DNA of 58,305 nt from Onstottus_B sp049273855 (GTDB taxonomy: Bacteria > Acidobacteriota > Blastocatellia > UBA7656), in NCBI GenBank assembly GCA_049273855.1, contig JBASRN010000282.1, positions 1 to 58,305 on the forward strand. Reading direction: 5' to 3'. Position 1 is the stretch's first letter; each line of letters begins with the position of its first letter. Below, one piece after another: positions 35,916 to 44,444 of the stretch. The position numbers and the translations under genes were made by a program. The notes under the pieces were generated by a model that worked only from the letters and a program-made list of their open reading frames with translations, ran no database searches and was not told the DNA's origin.

Positions 35916-36416
35916 ATGAGGAAAGAAAGAGGATTTTCGCTGATCGAGCTGCTGATAGTGGTGGCGATCATCGGGATTATTGCCGCTATCGCGATTCCAA
36001 ACCTGCTGAAGTCCCGACAGGCGGCGAACGAGGCATCGGCCATTGGTTCAGTCAGAACGATCGGAACGGGACAGGCCACTTACCAGTCAACGAAGGGGAG
36101 AGGCAGAGACTTCGCGGCCGCGCTGTCTGATTTAGCGGCTGACGGGTCAGTAGACGCCGTGCTTGGGGGCACTGCTGGCAAGAGCGGTTTCAACTTCGCT
36201 TGCACCGGTATTGACGCTGCCACCAACGATCCCCTCCCGTCGATATTCGATACGACGGCGACGCCCAAGTCGTCGGGGAACTTTGGCACGGGGAACCGCG
36301 CTTTCTACTCGAACGAGTCATTCATCATTTACCAGGATGACCCGCCAACCGGAGCGACCCCGCCTGCTGGGGACGCAACCACCCGCGCAGTAACCGGCGG
36401 CGTACCGATTGAATAA
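35916..36416 (+). CDS. Type IV pilin (PilA-like)
   Basis: 166 residues from ATG 35916 with AGGAG ten bases upstream. Prepilin site MRKERG/FSLIELLIVVAII with Glu5, then IIAAIAIPNLLKSRQAANEA, the canonical pilin helix. The globular part has TGQATYQSTKGRGRDFAAAL, GKSGFNFACTG and FGTGNRAFYSNESFIIYQDD. Probably the major pilin or one of two. A single cysteine excludes the C-terminal disulfide loop typical of proteobacterial PilA. Has its own sigma-54 promoter. Confidence 0.92.
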   Translation: MRKERGFSLIELLIVVAIIGIIAAIAIPNLLKSRQAANEASAIGSVRTIGTGQATYQSTKGRGRDFAAALSDLAADGSVDAVLGGTAGKSGFNFACTGIDAATNDPLPSIFDTTATPKSSGNFGTGNRAFYSNESFIIYQDDPPTGATPPAGDATTRAVTGGVPIE

Positions 36417-36451
36417 GGGGAAACCAATCAGGAACCTCACGCACTCAAGAG

Positions 36452-36480
36452 CGGGTGAGCCTTTGTGGGCTCACCCGTTT
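36452..36480 (+). terminator. Intrinsic terminator after second pilin gene
   Basis: Ten-base-pair stem (CGGGTGAGCC at 36452-36461 with GGCTCACCCG at 36468-36477), six-base loop and a short T-run (TTTGT). Overlapping it, TTGTGG-N16-TATAGT (36463-36490) could be a weak promoter for the next pilin gene. Confidence 0.8.
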
Positions 36481-36602
36481 GTGCTATAGTACCCGCCATC
36501 AGCTCAAAAATAAGCGAACGGTCGAGGCCGGCGAGCGTTCGATTTCATAAGAGAGCACCGGGCTTCCCTGGAAAAGGGCACCTTCGAGTTGAGGAGAGTA
36601 TG

Positions 36603-37082
36603 ATGGACAATAGAGAGCAAAGAGGTTTCTCACTAATCGAGTTGTTGATCGTTGTGGCAATCATCGGCATCATCGCGGCAATAGCCATCCCGAATTTGCT
36701 CAAGTCTCAACAGGCGGCGCGCGAGACGGCTGCGCTAACTGAAGTACAGACCATCGGCAAGAACCAGGTCCTGTATTCGATCACGAAAGGGCGCGGCAAG
36801 TTTGCGGACTTGGCAACGCTCGGTTCCATGTCGTACGTGGATGCGACGATGGCGTCCGGCACCAAGGGTGGCTACATCTATACCACTACTCCTATAAACG
36901 CGGAAGGCATGCCCGCGATGTTCGACACTACCGCGCATCCAAGCTCGGTCGGCACTTTCGGCACCGGTAACCGGTCGTATTACTCGAATGAAACTATGGT
37001 GGTATACGACAACGATGGGATCCAGCCACCGACTGCAACGCCGCAGGATCGGGTGCCTAAGGATGGTACTCCGATCCAGTAG
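36603..37082 (+). CDS. Type IV pilin (PilA-like), second paralogue
   Basis: 159 residues from ATG 36603, six bases after GAGGAG; ATG 36600 is adjacent. Prepilin site MDNREQRG/FSLIELLIVVAI with Glu5, and a helix nearly identical to the previous pilin (GIIAAIAIPNLLKSQQAARE). The globular part shares KGRGKFADLATLGSM, FDTTAHPSSVGTFGTGNRSY and YSNETMVVYDND with it, so they are recent duplicates. Unlike the other two, no sigma-54 element lies upstream, and a terminator separates it from the preceding gene. Confidence 0.92.
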   Translation: MDNREQRGFSLIELLIVVAIIGIIAAIAIPNLLKSQQAARETAALTEVQTIGKNQVLYSITKGRGKFADLATLGSMSYVDATMASGTKGGYIYTTTPINAEGMPAMFDTTAHPSSVGTFGTGNRSYYSNETMVVYDNDGIQPPTATPQDRVPKDGTPIQ

Positions 37083-37090
37083 ATGACGAA

Positions 37091-37126
37091 TTGGGCCGGG
37101 CGCCAGCTTCACACTGACCGGCCCAA
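37091..37126 (+). terminator. Hairpin after third pilin gene, likely terminator
   Basis: Nine-base-pair stem (TTGGGCCGG at 37091-37099 with CCGGCCCAA at 37118-37126) and an 18-base loop, eight bases past the pilin stop. No good T-tract follows. Confidence 0.5.
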
Positions 37127-37290
37127 CTCGCTCTTGGTTCCGCCCCGTTTGAATCAGTCCTAAGCCTCCTGCTGTTTGCGCAGGCGATACTCTTATGGAG
37201 TCCCCGCCGCCATTATTCTGTAATTAATTGTCGTCTCAAGGTCGAAAGCCCCCCGCTTGCGTCTTGAAGGAGAAGCCGGAGGCTCAATCG

Positions 37291-39114
37291 ATGATGAACG
37301 CTCAGGAGATCGAAGCGGCAAGCGAAACCCCTAGTTTGCCTGAACCAGAAAAGACCCAGAAGGACTCTCACGAAGATGTGACCGCAATAGTCGAGTCAGT
37401 CAAGAGGTACGACTCGACTTCGAGACTTGCGCCAGTAGTCGGGCTTGTGTTGCTGGTATTTGTAACGTTTGCGAATTCTGTCCAGGGTGATTTCGTGTAC
37501 GATGATCGGGAACTGATCGTAACCAATCAACTGGCCGGGCACTGGGATCGAGCTACACTTGTTAGGGTGTTTGCTCACGACTCCTGGGCTGCGGTCAGGC
37601 CCGACCAAGCGGGCAACTCTCTCGACAGCATCTATTATCGACCGATTTTTATTCTGTTCCTGATGATTGGACACGCGGTAGCAGGCCATGATCCGGCCGC
37701 ATGGCACATTCTCGTTCTGTTCTTGCATTCCGCCGCGACGATACTGGTTTTCCGGGTCGCGGAGAAGTCGCTGGTGTTCGTTTCAACCGTGGTCGACGGG
37801 GATCGCCGCCTCGTCTCAGCCCTGGCCGCCAGCATTTTTGCGATCCACCCGGCGCAAGTGGAGTCGGTTGCGTGGATCTCAGGTCTCATTAATCCGTTGA
37901 GTGGCATTCTTGTTCTTGCGGCCGCTTACTCTTACCTCAAGTATCGCGAGTCCAATCGGGTTAGCTTGTTAACAGGCGCATTAGCCTTCTTCGCGCTGGC
38001 GGTTCTGGCTAAGGAGAACTCTCTCGTGGTGGTCTTGATGGTCGGGGCTTATGAGCTTGTCGTTTTTAATCGCAACGAACCCCTCAGATCGCGAGTTCGT
38101 TTCTCGATAATCCGCAGCGTCCCGTTTGCTTGCGTAGTCGCCGTGTATTTCGCGCTAAGGTACAGCGTGCTGAGAGCATTGCTTGGCCGAAGCCGCGACT
38201 ATGACTTTCCCGATGATGCGATGCTCACGCTATCCGACAACCTACGGACGCTTCCGGCGCTCTTGGTGGGATACTTGAAGATCGCTTTTCTGCCGATGAA
38301 CCATTCGATAATCTATGGCCTAAGTTATGTCAAATCCTTGAGTTTCACTTCGTTTTGGTTGCCGCTGGTTTTACTGGCTGGCATCGTGGCGTTGTGGGTT
38401 TATCTGTCGGCTCGCATACCCGAATTGAAGCTTGCCGCCATCTGGATAGCCATACCATTGTTGCCTCATTTGAACACTCGCGCATTTGTCAGCGACGAGA
38501 TCATGCATGACCGCTATCTCTACCTATCGCTTGGAGGCGTGGGACTCATGGTAAGCATACTGATCTTCAACGCTGTGCGGAGCATCAGGGTCCCGAGTTA
38601 CGCGTTGGCTGCCGCTGCGATCCCCGTTCTCGCGCTTTTGAGTTTCGCAACCATGGCGCAAAACCGGGTGTGGAGAACTGACGGTGACCTTTGGCGCAAT
38701 GCGGTCCGGCATGCGCCGAACTCTAGAATAGTTCGACTCGCGGCTGGTGCACACGCCGAACAGGAGCAGAATTTCGACGCCGCATTGGAAGCGTACGAGA
38801 GCGTGCTGGCGATACACCCTGACGTTGTAGACGGACTCAATCATGCTGCGTTTGTCTATGCGAGACAGCGTCGCTGGGTTGATGCGACGCGAAACTTTGA
38901 GCGGATAGTCGCGATCACGCCGAGTAAGGCGATCGCGCATTTCAATCTCTCGTTTGCCTACGCCGTCCAGAAGCGCTACGGCGACGCCGCGCGTGAGCAA
39001 CGACTCGCAATTGATCTCGATCCGAACGGCCCCCGATCCGTTGAATGGCGCTCGCGGCTCGCGCAGCTCGAGACGGCAATGGCGACATCGCCGATCAACT
39101 CGAACCCGGGATGA
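37291..39114 (+). CDS. TMTC-like multi-pass membrane protein with TPRs (possible glycosyltransferase)
   Basis: 607 residues from ATG 37291, eight bases after GGAGG; a TTG at 37228 opens the frame earlier without support. After a short cytoplasmic tail come about ten membrane helices. The first periplasmic loop carries the motif NSVQGDFVYDDRELIVTNQ (GDFxxDD), shared with TMTC and related GT-C-type O-mannosyltransferases; SIFAIHPAQVESVAWISGLI and LPHLNTRAFV are also family marks. The C-terminal about 130 residues are tetratricopeptide repeats (ALEAYESVLAIHPDVVDGLN, ATRNFERIVAITPSKAIAHF). A role in transferring sugars to envelope or pilus proteins is inferred from fold and position, not shown. 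Confidence 0.82.
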   Translation: MMNAQEIEAASETPSLPEPEKTQKDSHEDVTAIVESVKRYDSTSRLAPVVGLVLLVFVTFANSVQGDFVYDDRELIVTNQLAGHWDRATLVRVFAHDSWAAVRPDQAGNSLDSIYYRPIFILFLMIGHAVAGHDPAAWHILVLFLHSAATILVFRVAEKSLVFVSTVVDGDRRLVSALAASIFAIHPAQVESVAWISGLINPLSGILVLAAAYSYLKYRESNRVSLLTGALAFFALAVLAKENSLVVVLMVGAYELVVFNRNEPLRSRVRFSIIRSVPFACVVAVYFALRYSVLRALLGRSRDYDFPDDAMLTLSDNLRTLPALLVGYLKIAFLPMNHSIIYGLSYVKSLSFTSFWLPLVLLAGIVALWVYLSARIPELKLAAIWIAIPLLPHLNTRAFVSDEIMHDRYLYLSLGGVGLMVSILIFNAVRSIRVPSYALAAAAIPVLALLSFATMAQNRVWRTDGDLWRNAVRHAPNSRIVRLAAGAHAEQEQNFDAALEAYESVLAIHPDVVDGLNHAAFVYARQRRWVDATRNFERIVAITPSKAIAHFNLSFAYAVQKRYGDAAREQRLAIDLDPNGPRSVEWRSRLAQLETAMATSPINSNPG

Positions 39115-39124
39115 GAACTACGCC

Positions 39125-41143
39125 ATGTATTTGACCGGGACCAACTCACAGACACCGGCAAGGTCCGCACGCGGTGGCCGAGACGACGGCTCACCTGGGC
39201 GGGCCGAGCGAGACGAGCCCGTTCGAAGGCTGGTGACGTCGATCGAGTCACTTGTAAACAACCGCGCGAAACTACTGATCTGCCTGCTCGCGTTGTTGGC
39301 CTACGCGAATTCACTCGCCGGAGACTTTGTCTTTGACGACACAGAACAAATAGTCACAAACCAGAATCTAAGATCGTGGACGAACCTAACCAGGGCGTTC
39401 ACTACGGACGTTTGGGCTTTTCGCGGTGAACAGCCCGGCATCGACACGCCGCCTCCGTTACCGTATTACCGGCCGGTCTTCACGGTGATGTTGACGGTTG
39501 AGTATCAACTCTTCGGCTTATGGCCGCAGGGCTGGCATCTGGTCAGCTTGCTGTTGCACATACTCTCGTCGGTCGGTGTGTTCTATGTAATCCTGTTGTT
39601 GTCCCGGCGAAAGCTTGTAGCTTTGTTCGCAGCTTCGCTGTTTGCCGTTCATCCGGTTCATGCGGAATCAGTTAGTTGGATAAGTGGGATGACCGACCCA
39701 CTATTCAGCGTATTCTTTCTCATATCGCTTTTCTTTTATCTGAAGAGCCGCCAGGCTGGCGCTTCCGCTGAGAGGTGGGTCAAGTCCACAATGGTTGATA
39801 ACCGTCGGGCCCTGGCTCTGTCGATTGTGGCTTTTGTCATGGCAGCCTTCTCGAAGGAGACAGCGTTGAGTCTTGTGCTGTTGGTGTTCGGCTACGAGTT
39901 CATCGAGACCCCAGGCGAAGTAATCGTGAGAGCCCGCCGGGCTGCGCTTCGGGCGTTGCCGTTCGCGGCGGCATCAATGCTCTACTTGATCCCTCGCTAC
40001 CTGGTGCTTGGCGAATTGATGTGGAAGAATCCGCAAGCCCCCGACCGACCTTTGATCAACACTCTCATGACGTTGCCTTTTGTAGTAGTCAGTTATCTGG
40101 TTCACCTCGCCTGGCCGGTTGGCTTGAGCGTCAGCTACGACACCCGTTTCATCACCAGCGCATCCTCACCGATGTTTTTGTTTCCGGCGGCCGCGATTCT
40201 CGGTTGCGCAATCGCTCTGTTCGCCTGCCGCGATCGAGTAAACCGAGAAGTCTGGGCGGGGCTGTTGCTGCTCTTCGTTCCTCTGCTGCCGGTGCTGAAG
40301 CTCGGCCAGGTTTCACGCGAAGAATATCTGGTGTTCGACCACTATCTTTATCTGTCCGTTGCCGGCTTCGCGTACCTTGTCGGGGGCGGCCTCGCGAGAC
40401 TTGGCGGGTCTGAGTTCCGAGCGCCAGCCAGCTTGAAGTGGGCAACGTTGCGTCTGGTCGCCACGGCCAGCCTGCTTTGTACCACGATCGCAGTTGCCGC
40501 GAGCGAGAATCGCTCGTGGTCGGACTCATACGCGTTATGGTCAAAAGCAGCTCGCGTGCGGCCGTCCAACTGGGCGGCACACTACAACGTGGGCCTCGCG
40601 CTTCTACACATTGGTCGGTTTCCCGAGGCTCAAGAAGCGCTTGGTCGAGCCGCCGCGCTCAAGCCGGATGAAGCGGTCGTGTTTGATGCGCTCGGTCGCG
40701 CGGCCGACGGAACGGGTGAGTCGTCGGAAGCTGAAAAGGGTTTCAAACGGGCACTTGAACTTGAGCCGCGGTTGTTCGAGTCGCTCAATAATCTCGGCTC
40801 ACTATACTTCAAGCGCAAAGATTACACGTCGGCGGAAATGAGGTTCGTTGCCGCGATCAGCATTAGACCCGACGCCACGGCGCCTCGCTTTAATCTCGGA
40901 CTGTGCCTTGCGCGACTCGGTCGCTACGACGAAGCCGCGCGTGAGTTCGAACGCGTCACCCAGCTTGCACCTGACGGAGCCGCCTATCTCGAGCTGGCTT
41001 TGGTCTATGAGAAACTTGGGAGGCCTCGCGATGCGGAGAGGGCACTTACGCGCGGGCGCGAGGTTGCGACAACGCAGGACCTAGTTGAAAGAATGGACGA
41101 GGGGCTTGCCCGTCTGCGCGGCGAGGACCGACCTCGTGAATAG
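39125..41143 (+). CDS. TMTC-like multi-pass membrane protein with TPRs, paralogue
   Basis: 672 residues from ATG 39125, ten bases after the preceding stop. Same layout as its neighbour: about ten membrane helices, first-loop motif NSLAGDFVFDDTEQIVTNQ, SLFAVHPVHAESVSWISGMT, and a longer set of about five TPR units at the C-terminus (HYNVGLALLHIGRFPEAQEA, ALGRAADGTGESSEAEKGFK, FNLGLCLARLGRYDEAAREF). The duplicated acidic pair after GDF is where metal or lipid-phosphate binding occurs in GT-C enzymes (family knowledge). Probable operon with the gene before it and the ABC-2 and TPR genes after it. Confidence 0.82.
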   Translation: MYLTGTNSQTPARSARGGRDDGSPGRAERDEPVRRLVTSIESLVNNRAKLLICLLALLAYANSLAGDFVFDDTEQIVTNQNLRSWTNLTRAFTTDVWAFRGEQPGIDTPPPLPYYRPVFTVMLTVEYQLFGLWPQGWHLVSLLLHILSSVGVFYVILLLSRRKLVALFAASLFAVHPVHAESVSWISGMTDPLFSVFFLISLFFYLKSRQAGASAERWVKSTMVDNRRALALSIVAFVMAAFSKETALSLVLLVFGYEFIETPGEVIVRARRAALRALPFAAASMLYLIPRYLVLGELMWKNPQAPDRPLINTLMTLPFVVVSYLVHLAWPVGLSVSYDTRFITSASSPMFLFPAAAILGCAIALFACRDRVNREVWAGLLLLFVPLLPVLKLGQVSREEYLVFDHYLYLSVAGFAYLVGGGLARLGGSEFRAPASLKWATLRLVATASLLCTTIAVAASENRSWSDSYALWSKAARVRPSNWAAHYNVGLALLHIGRFPEAQEALGRAAALKPDEAVVFDALGRAADGTGESSEAEKGFKRALELEPRLFESLNNLGSLYFKRKDYTSAEMRFVAAISIRPDATAPRFNLGLCLARLGRYDEAAREFERVTQLAPDGAAYLELALVYEKLGRPRDAERALTRGREVATTQDLVERMDEGLARLRGEDRPRE

Positions 41144-41187
41144 GAACGCACGACCTTTGGCAGTAAGCCGGAGGTGAATCTTTTACA

Positions 41188-42030
41188 ATGGAGTTGACGG
41201 AGACACGAGTTTCGGAGATTACGGCGAGGCCAGCGAGCTTCATCGCCAGCGGAGCGGCCCGCATACGAGCCATCGCCCTGAACACATTTCGTGAGTCGGT
41301 TCGCGATCGAGTCTTGTACAACTTGATCCTGTTCGTGCTCATTCTGGTTGGCGCGTCGGTGTTCGTAAGCGATCTGTCAGTCAGCGTCGAGAGCGAGTTC
41401 ACCGCCTCGCTAGGTTTGAGCGCGATGCTCGTGTTCGGCGCGTTCATAGCGATCTTTATTGGCGTAGGGCTGGTCTACAAAGAGATCGACAAGCGGACGA
41501 TCTACAACCTCCTGTCCAAGCCCGTCCATCGTCACGAGTTCATCGCCGGTAAGTACTTCGGGCTCTGCGTAACACTGCTTGTCAACTCCGGAGTGATGGT
41601 GCTGGCCACCGAGCTTGCGATCCTATATGTAAACGGCCGCTTCGTGCCGCTCCAATTAGCCGTGCTCGCTGCGGCGTATCTTGTTTACCTCGAGTTAGCG
41701 CTGTTAGTCGCAGTAGCGCTGATGTTCTCGAGCTTTTCCACGCCGCTGCTTTCGGCGCTATTCTCATTTGCTATCTACATAATTGGAAACTTCAGCCGTG
41801 ACCTGTTGGAGATGGCGGCAATCTCGGATTCTGCCGTAGGCAACGCTATGCTAAAGGTGGTTTACTATCTGCTTCCCCATCTGTCGAACTTTTCGTTCAT
41901 AACGGAGGCTTCGCACGGCCGAGTTGTTCCCTGGCGTATGGCGTTGTCGGCGACCGTTTATGCAACGGTCTACATAGGCATTGTGTTGTCGGCGGCGATC
42001 CTGATTTTTCAGAAACGGAATTTCAAATAA
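41188..42030 (+). CDS. ABC-2-type transporter permease
   Basis: 280 residues with about six membrane helices: NLILFVLILVGASVFVSDL, LSAMLVFGAFIAIFIGVGLV, LLVNSGVMVLATELAIL and others. IYNLLSKPVHRHEFIAGKYF is the typical coupling segment of ABC-2 permeases such as those that export carbohydrates, lipids or drugs. No ATPase gene is adjacent, so the partner is encoded elsewhere. Follows the TMTC-like gene by 44 bases and precedes a TPR protein by four, suggesting one operon. Confidence 0.85.
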   Translation: MELTETRVSEITARPASFIASGAARIRAIALNTFRESVRDRVLYNLILFVLILVGASVFVSDLSVSVESEFTASLGLSAMLVFGAFIAIFIGVGLVYKEIDKRTIYNLLSKPVHRHEFIAGKYFGLCVTLLVNSGVMVLATELAILYVNGRFVPLQLAVLAAAYLVYLELALLVAVALMFSSFSTPLLSALFSFAIYIIGNFSRDLLEMAAISDSAVGNAMLKVVYYLLPHLSNFSFITEASHGRVVPWRMALSATVYATVYIGIVLSAAILIFQKRNFK

Positions 42031-42034
42031 GGTC

Positions 42035-42955
42035 ATGATGACTAAGCAAACCAAACCGGGCGTGGTTCTCATTCTAGGTATGATGCTGCTCTACCCGGTG
42101 CAGCGCTGGATCGATGGCGCGGCGGCGAATGAAGTTAGAACAGACGAGTTGCTTTATCTTTCGTCGGGCGAAACGATAAGGAAACTGAGTCTTGGTCTGG
42201 AAGGCTTAACCGCTAACATCTACTGGATTCGCACGCTTCAGTACTTTGGCCGCAAGTTAATCGACAGCGGCAAGCCGCTAAGCGCCATGAGTACCCAAGA
42301 TATCGACATGCCCCTACTCGCTCCGCTTCTCAATATCGTTGTGATTCTCGATCCACATCATATTCCGGCTTACCGGTTTGGGGCGATTTTCCTGCCCGAG
42401 CGAGACGTGCCTGCCGCGATAGCGCTGCTTGAAAGAGGCATTGACAAGAACCCCAACGAGTGGCGGCTTTATCAAGACATCGCCTACACTTACTGGCAAC
42501 AAGGGAACGCCGCAAGAGTCGAAGATCGGCCGGCGTTCTATGCGAAAGCCGCCGATTGGTACGACCTCGGAGGCCAGATTCCCGGTTCGCTATGGTGGAT
42601 GCGCGACCTAGCGGGGGTAATGCGGATAAAGGGCGGAAGCCGCGACGCAGCCCGCGTTATTTACTCGGCCTATCTCACCAGCGATGACAAGAACATAAGC
42701 TCGCAGGCGGTAGAGCGCTTGAAGCAGCTTCAATCCCTCGACGATCTGGACGTTATCAACTCGGTGCTTGCAAAGTGGAAGCGAGCACATGGTTCATGCC
42801 CGTCGGATCTGCGAGCGATTGCGCCGGCTCTCCGCTCGATCAGCGTATCGGTGGATGACGACTCGATGCCGGTAGACCCGGATGGCTTTCCTTATGTCTT
42901 CGATGCTTTGAATTGCAAGGCGAAGCTCGCGACGCGGTCCTCGATCCCACGATGA
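42035..42955 (+). CDS. Membrane-anchored TPR-type protein, acidobacterial
   Basis: 306 residues starting MMTKQTKPGVVLILGMMLLY, a signal anchor. The middle has helical repeats of TPR type (LLNIVVILDPHHIPAYRFGA, AIALLERGIDKNPNEWRLYQ, DIAYTYWQQGNAAR, AARVIYSAYLTSDDKNISSQ). The last about 60 residues (NSVLAKWKRAHGSCPSDLRA, MPVDPDGFPYVFDALN) resemble the end of GspG-like pseudopilins, where a DPxGxPY segment is common; this is by eye. It is coupled to the ABC-2 permease gene (four-base gap), so it may be its accessory protein. Confidence 0.7.
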   Translation: MMTKQTKPGVVLILGMMLLYPVQRWIDGAAANEVRTDELLYLSSGETIRKLSLGLEGLTANIYWIRTLQYFGRKLIDSGKPLSAMSTQDIDMPLLAPLLNIVVILDPHHIPAYRFGAIFLPERDVPAAIALLERGIDKNPNEWRLYQDIAYTYWQQGNAARVEDRPAFYAKAADWYDLGGQIPGSLWWMRDLAGVMRIKGGSRDAARVIYSAYLTSDDKNISSQAVERLKQLQSLDDLDVINSVLAKWKRAHGSCPSDLRAIAPALRSISVSVDDDSMPVDPDGFPYVFDALNCKAKLATRSSIPR

Positions 42956-42961
42956 AGTGCC

Positions 42962-43840
42962 TCAACCCGAGAGTCGCGAAGCTGGAACGCTTCCGGTGTC
43001 GCTGATGCGCTTCAGGTCGGCGGTCACGGTGGTGCCCGACGTTTTGATTCTTGCCCTCACAATAAGACGCTTCGGATCGTCGCTAACCCAGACCAGCATT
43101 TCGCCGCTTCGCTTTAAGAAACGGCCATCGAATACCTTAGCGTCCAACCTCACGGTCTTGAACTGTCCCAGAGCCAGTTTCACTTCATCGCGCTTACCTA
43201 CAACCACCTCGATGTTGTAAACCTCTCCGCCGTCGCTTATTGCCACGGGAATCACATCGCGTTCGTTCAGCTTCTGAGCGCGCACAAAATAAATCGCGGA
43301 AAGCACGTCTTGTATCCACGCAGGTGACGCGGCTTCTTTGAATTCCGGCTGTGCCTTGGCGTTTGAGAGGTCGCGATCCGTATAGGTGACCGTTCCCGAG
43401 TCACGGTTGATCACAGAAGTTTGCTCGCGGAGCTTTTTGCCCTCTTCGATCACTCTCTTGTAGCTGTGGAGCCCAAGGTCGATCTCGTTAACCGAAGATG
43501 AGTAAGTGTCCTTCACCTTTAGCCCAAGCAAGGCTGGAAAGAAGCCGCGCGAGACGGCTTCGGCTTTGAACTCAAACAAGTTGAACCTTGGGTCGGCCGG
43601 CTTCGAGACCGCGAGTTTAACGTCGCCGACGATGCCAGAGAATATTAACTTGGAAAAGCTCACTTCATAGACAAGCGATTCGCCGGGCTGGAAGGGAAGC
43701 GGTCGAACGATTCTTGAATACACGGGAGGCGGCGCAGTCGTTCCAATCGGTGCCTCAGAAGTTACCTGCGCCGCGCTGATTACCGAAAACACAGCAACAG
43801 CCCCAAACGTTCTGGAAAGGGTGGCGCGGATTGATTTCAT
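42962..43840 (-). CDS. DUF3108 domain secreted protein
   Basis: 292 residues from ATG 43840, with AAGGG upstream, and an N-terminal signal (MKSIRATLSRTFGAVAVFSV, cleavage near SAAQ). The mature part is a DUF3108 beta-sandwich: PFQPGESLVYEVSFSKLIFS, GLKVKDTYSSSVNEIDLGLH, VTYTDRDLSNAK, DVLSAIYFVRAQKLNERDVI, and a C-terminal LVWVSDDPKRLIVRARIKTS. These periplasmic proteins are abundant in Bacteroidetes and Acidobacteria and have no proven role; cell-envelope lipid or polysaccharide handling is suspected. Last gene of an operon with the heptosyltransferase and ICMT-like genes. Confidence 0.88.
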   Translation of the reverse strand: MKSIRATLSRTFGAVAVFSVISAAQVTSEAPIGTTAPPPVYSRIVRPLPFQPGESLVYEVSFSKLIFSGIVGDVKLAVSKPADPRFNLFEFKAEAVSRGFFPALLGLKVKDTYSSSVNEIDLGLHSYKRVIEEGKKLREQTSVINRDSGTVTYTDRDLSNAKAQPEFKEAASPAWIQDVLSAIYFVRAQKLNERDVIPVAISDGGEVYNIEVVVGKRDEVKLALGQFKTVRLDAKVFDGRFLKRSGEMLVWVSDDPKRLIVRARIKTSGTTVTADLKRISDTGSVPASRLSG

Positions 43841-43868
43841 AATAACCCTTAGATGCTCGCTAACCCGC

Positions 43869-44444
43869 CTAAAGAAGCACGAGCTTAACCGTGAGTAATG
43901 CATAGACGCCTAACAGACCAAACGCCGCGCGGTATTCGCGATGTCGCAAGTAAAGCGACGAATCGAAGCGGCTGCCCGCCCGTTCGCTCGCAGCGAGGGT
44001 TTGCCGGCCGGCCGCCCTTCGATATGGAGTCAAACGCATATGAAACAAAGGCACTCGTTTGCGGTAGTCTTCGTAGTCGTTTGGAAACAGCTGAAGCATC
44101 GCCTCTGCTTCGGCGAACATCACCGGCAGATAGATGAAAAGGTAAAGAGCCATAAAGAGCGCCGTGAACCAAAAGGTTCCCGCGCTAATAGCGACGCCTG
44201 TCCCAAGTAAGAATGTCCCAACGTATAGCGGATTGCGTGTGTGCGCGTAAGGACCCGTGACAGTCAGCTCTTCGTTCTTCCTTAAATAGCCGGACGCCCA
44301 GGCTCGAATCGCCAGCCCGATTACGGCAACCGACGCACCGGTCAGCAGCGAGCCCGGAGTGGGCCGCGCCGCTATGAACAGCAGCGGCGCAAGCACGAAG
44401 CCCGCCGGCACGCGTATGCGTTGAGCAAATCCTCGAAACGTCAC
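43869..44444 (-). CDS. Isoprenylcysteine carboxyl methyltransferase-like membrane protein
   Basis: 191 residues from GTG 44444, whose GTGA overlaps the stop of the heptosyltransferase gene by four bases, a coupled start; an upstream ATG at 44567 lies inside that gene. About five membrane helices and the conserved ICMT/PEMT signature ELTVTGPYAHTRNPLYVGTF, then YEDYRKRVPLF, where the glutamate and tyrosine bind S-adenosylmethionine. Bacterial relatives methylate small lipids or are uncharacterised. Context with a heptosyltransferase suggests envelope lipid modification (inference). Confidence 0.85.
   Translation of the reverse strand: MTFRGFAQRIRVPAGFVLAPLLFIAARPTPGSLLTGASVAVIGLAIRAWASGYLRKNEELTVTGPYAHTRNPLYVGTFLLGTGVAISAGTFWFTALFMALYLFIYLPVMFAEAEAMLQLFPNDYEDYRKRVPLFHMRLTPYRRAAGRQTLAASERAGSRFDSSLYLRHREYRAAFGLLGVYALLTVKLVLL

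Noticed and set aside
38954..39124. N-terminal extension of the second TMTC-like gene
   Set aside because: It overlaps the end of the preceding gene in another frame and has an Arg/Ser/Thr-rich shadow composition; ATG 39125 is the better start.
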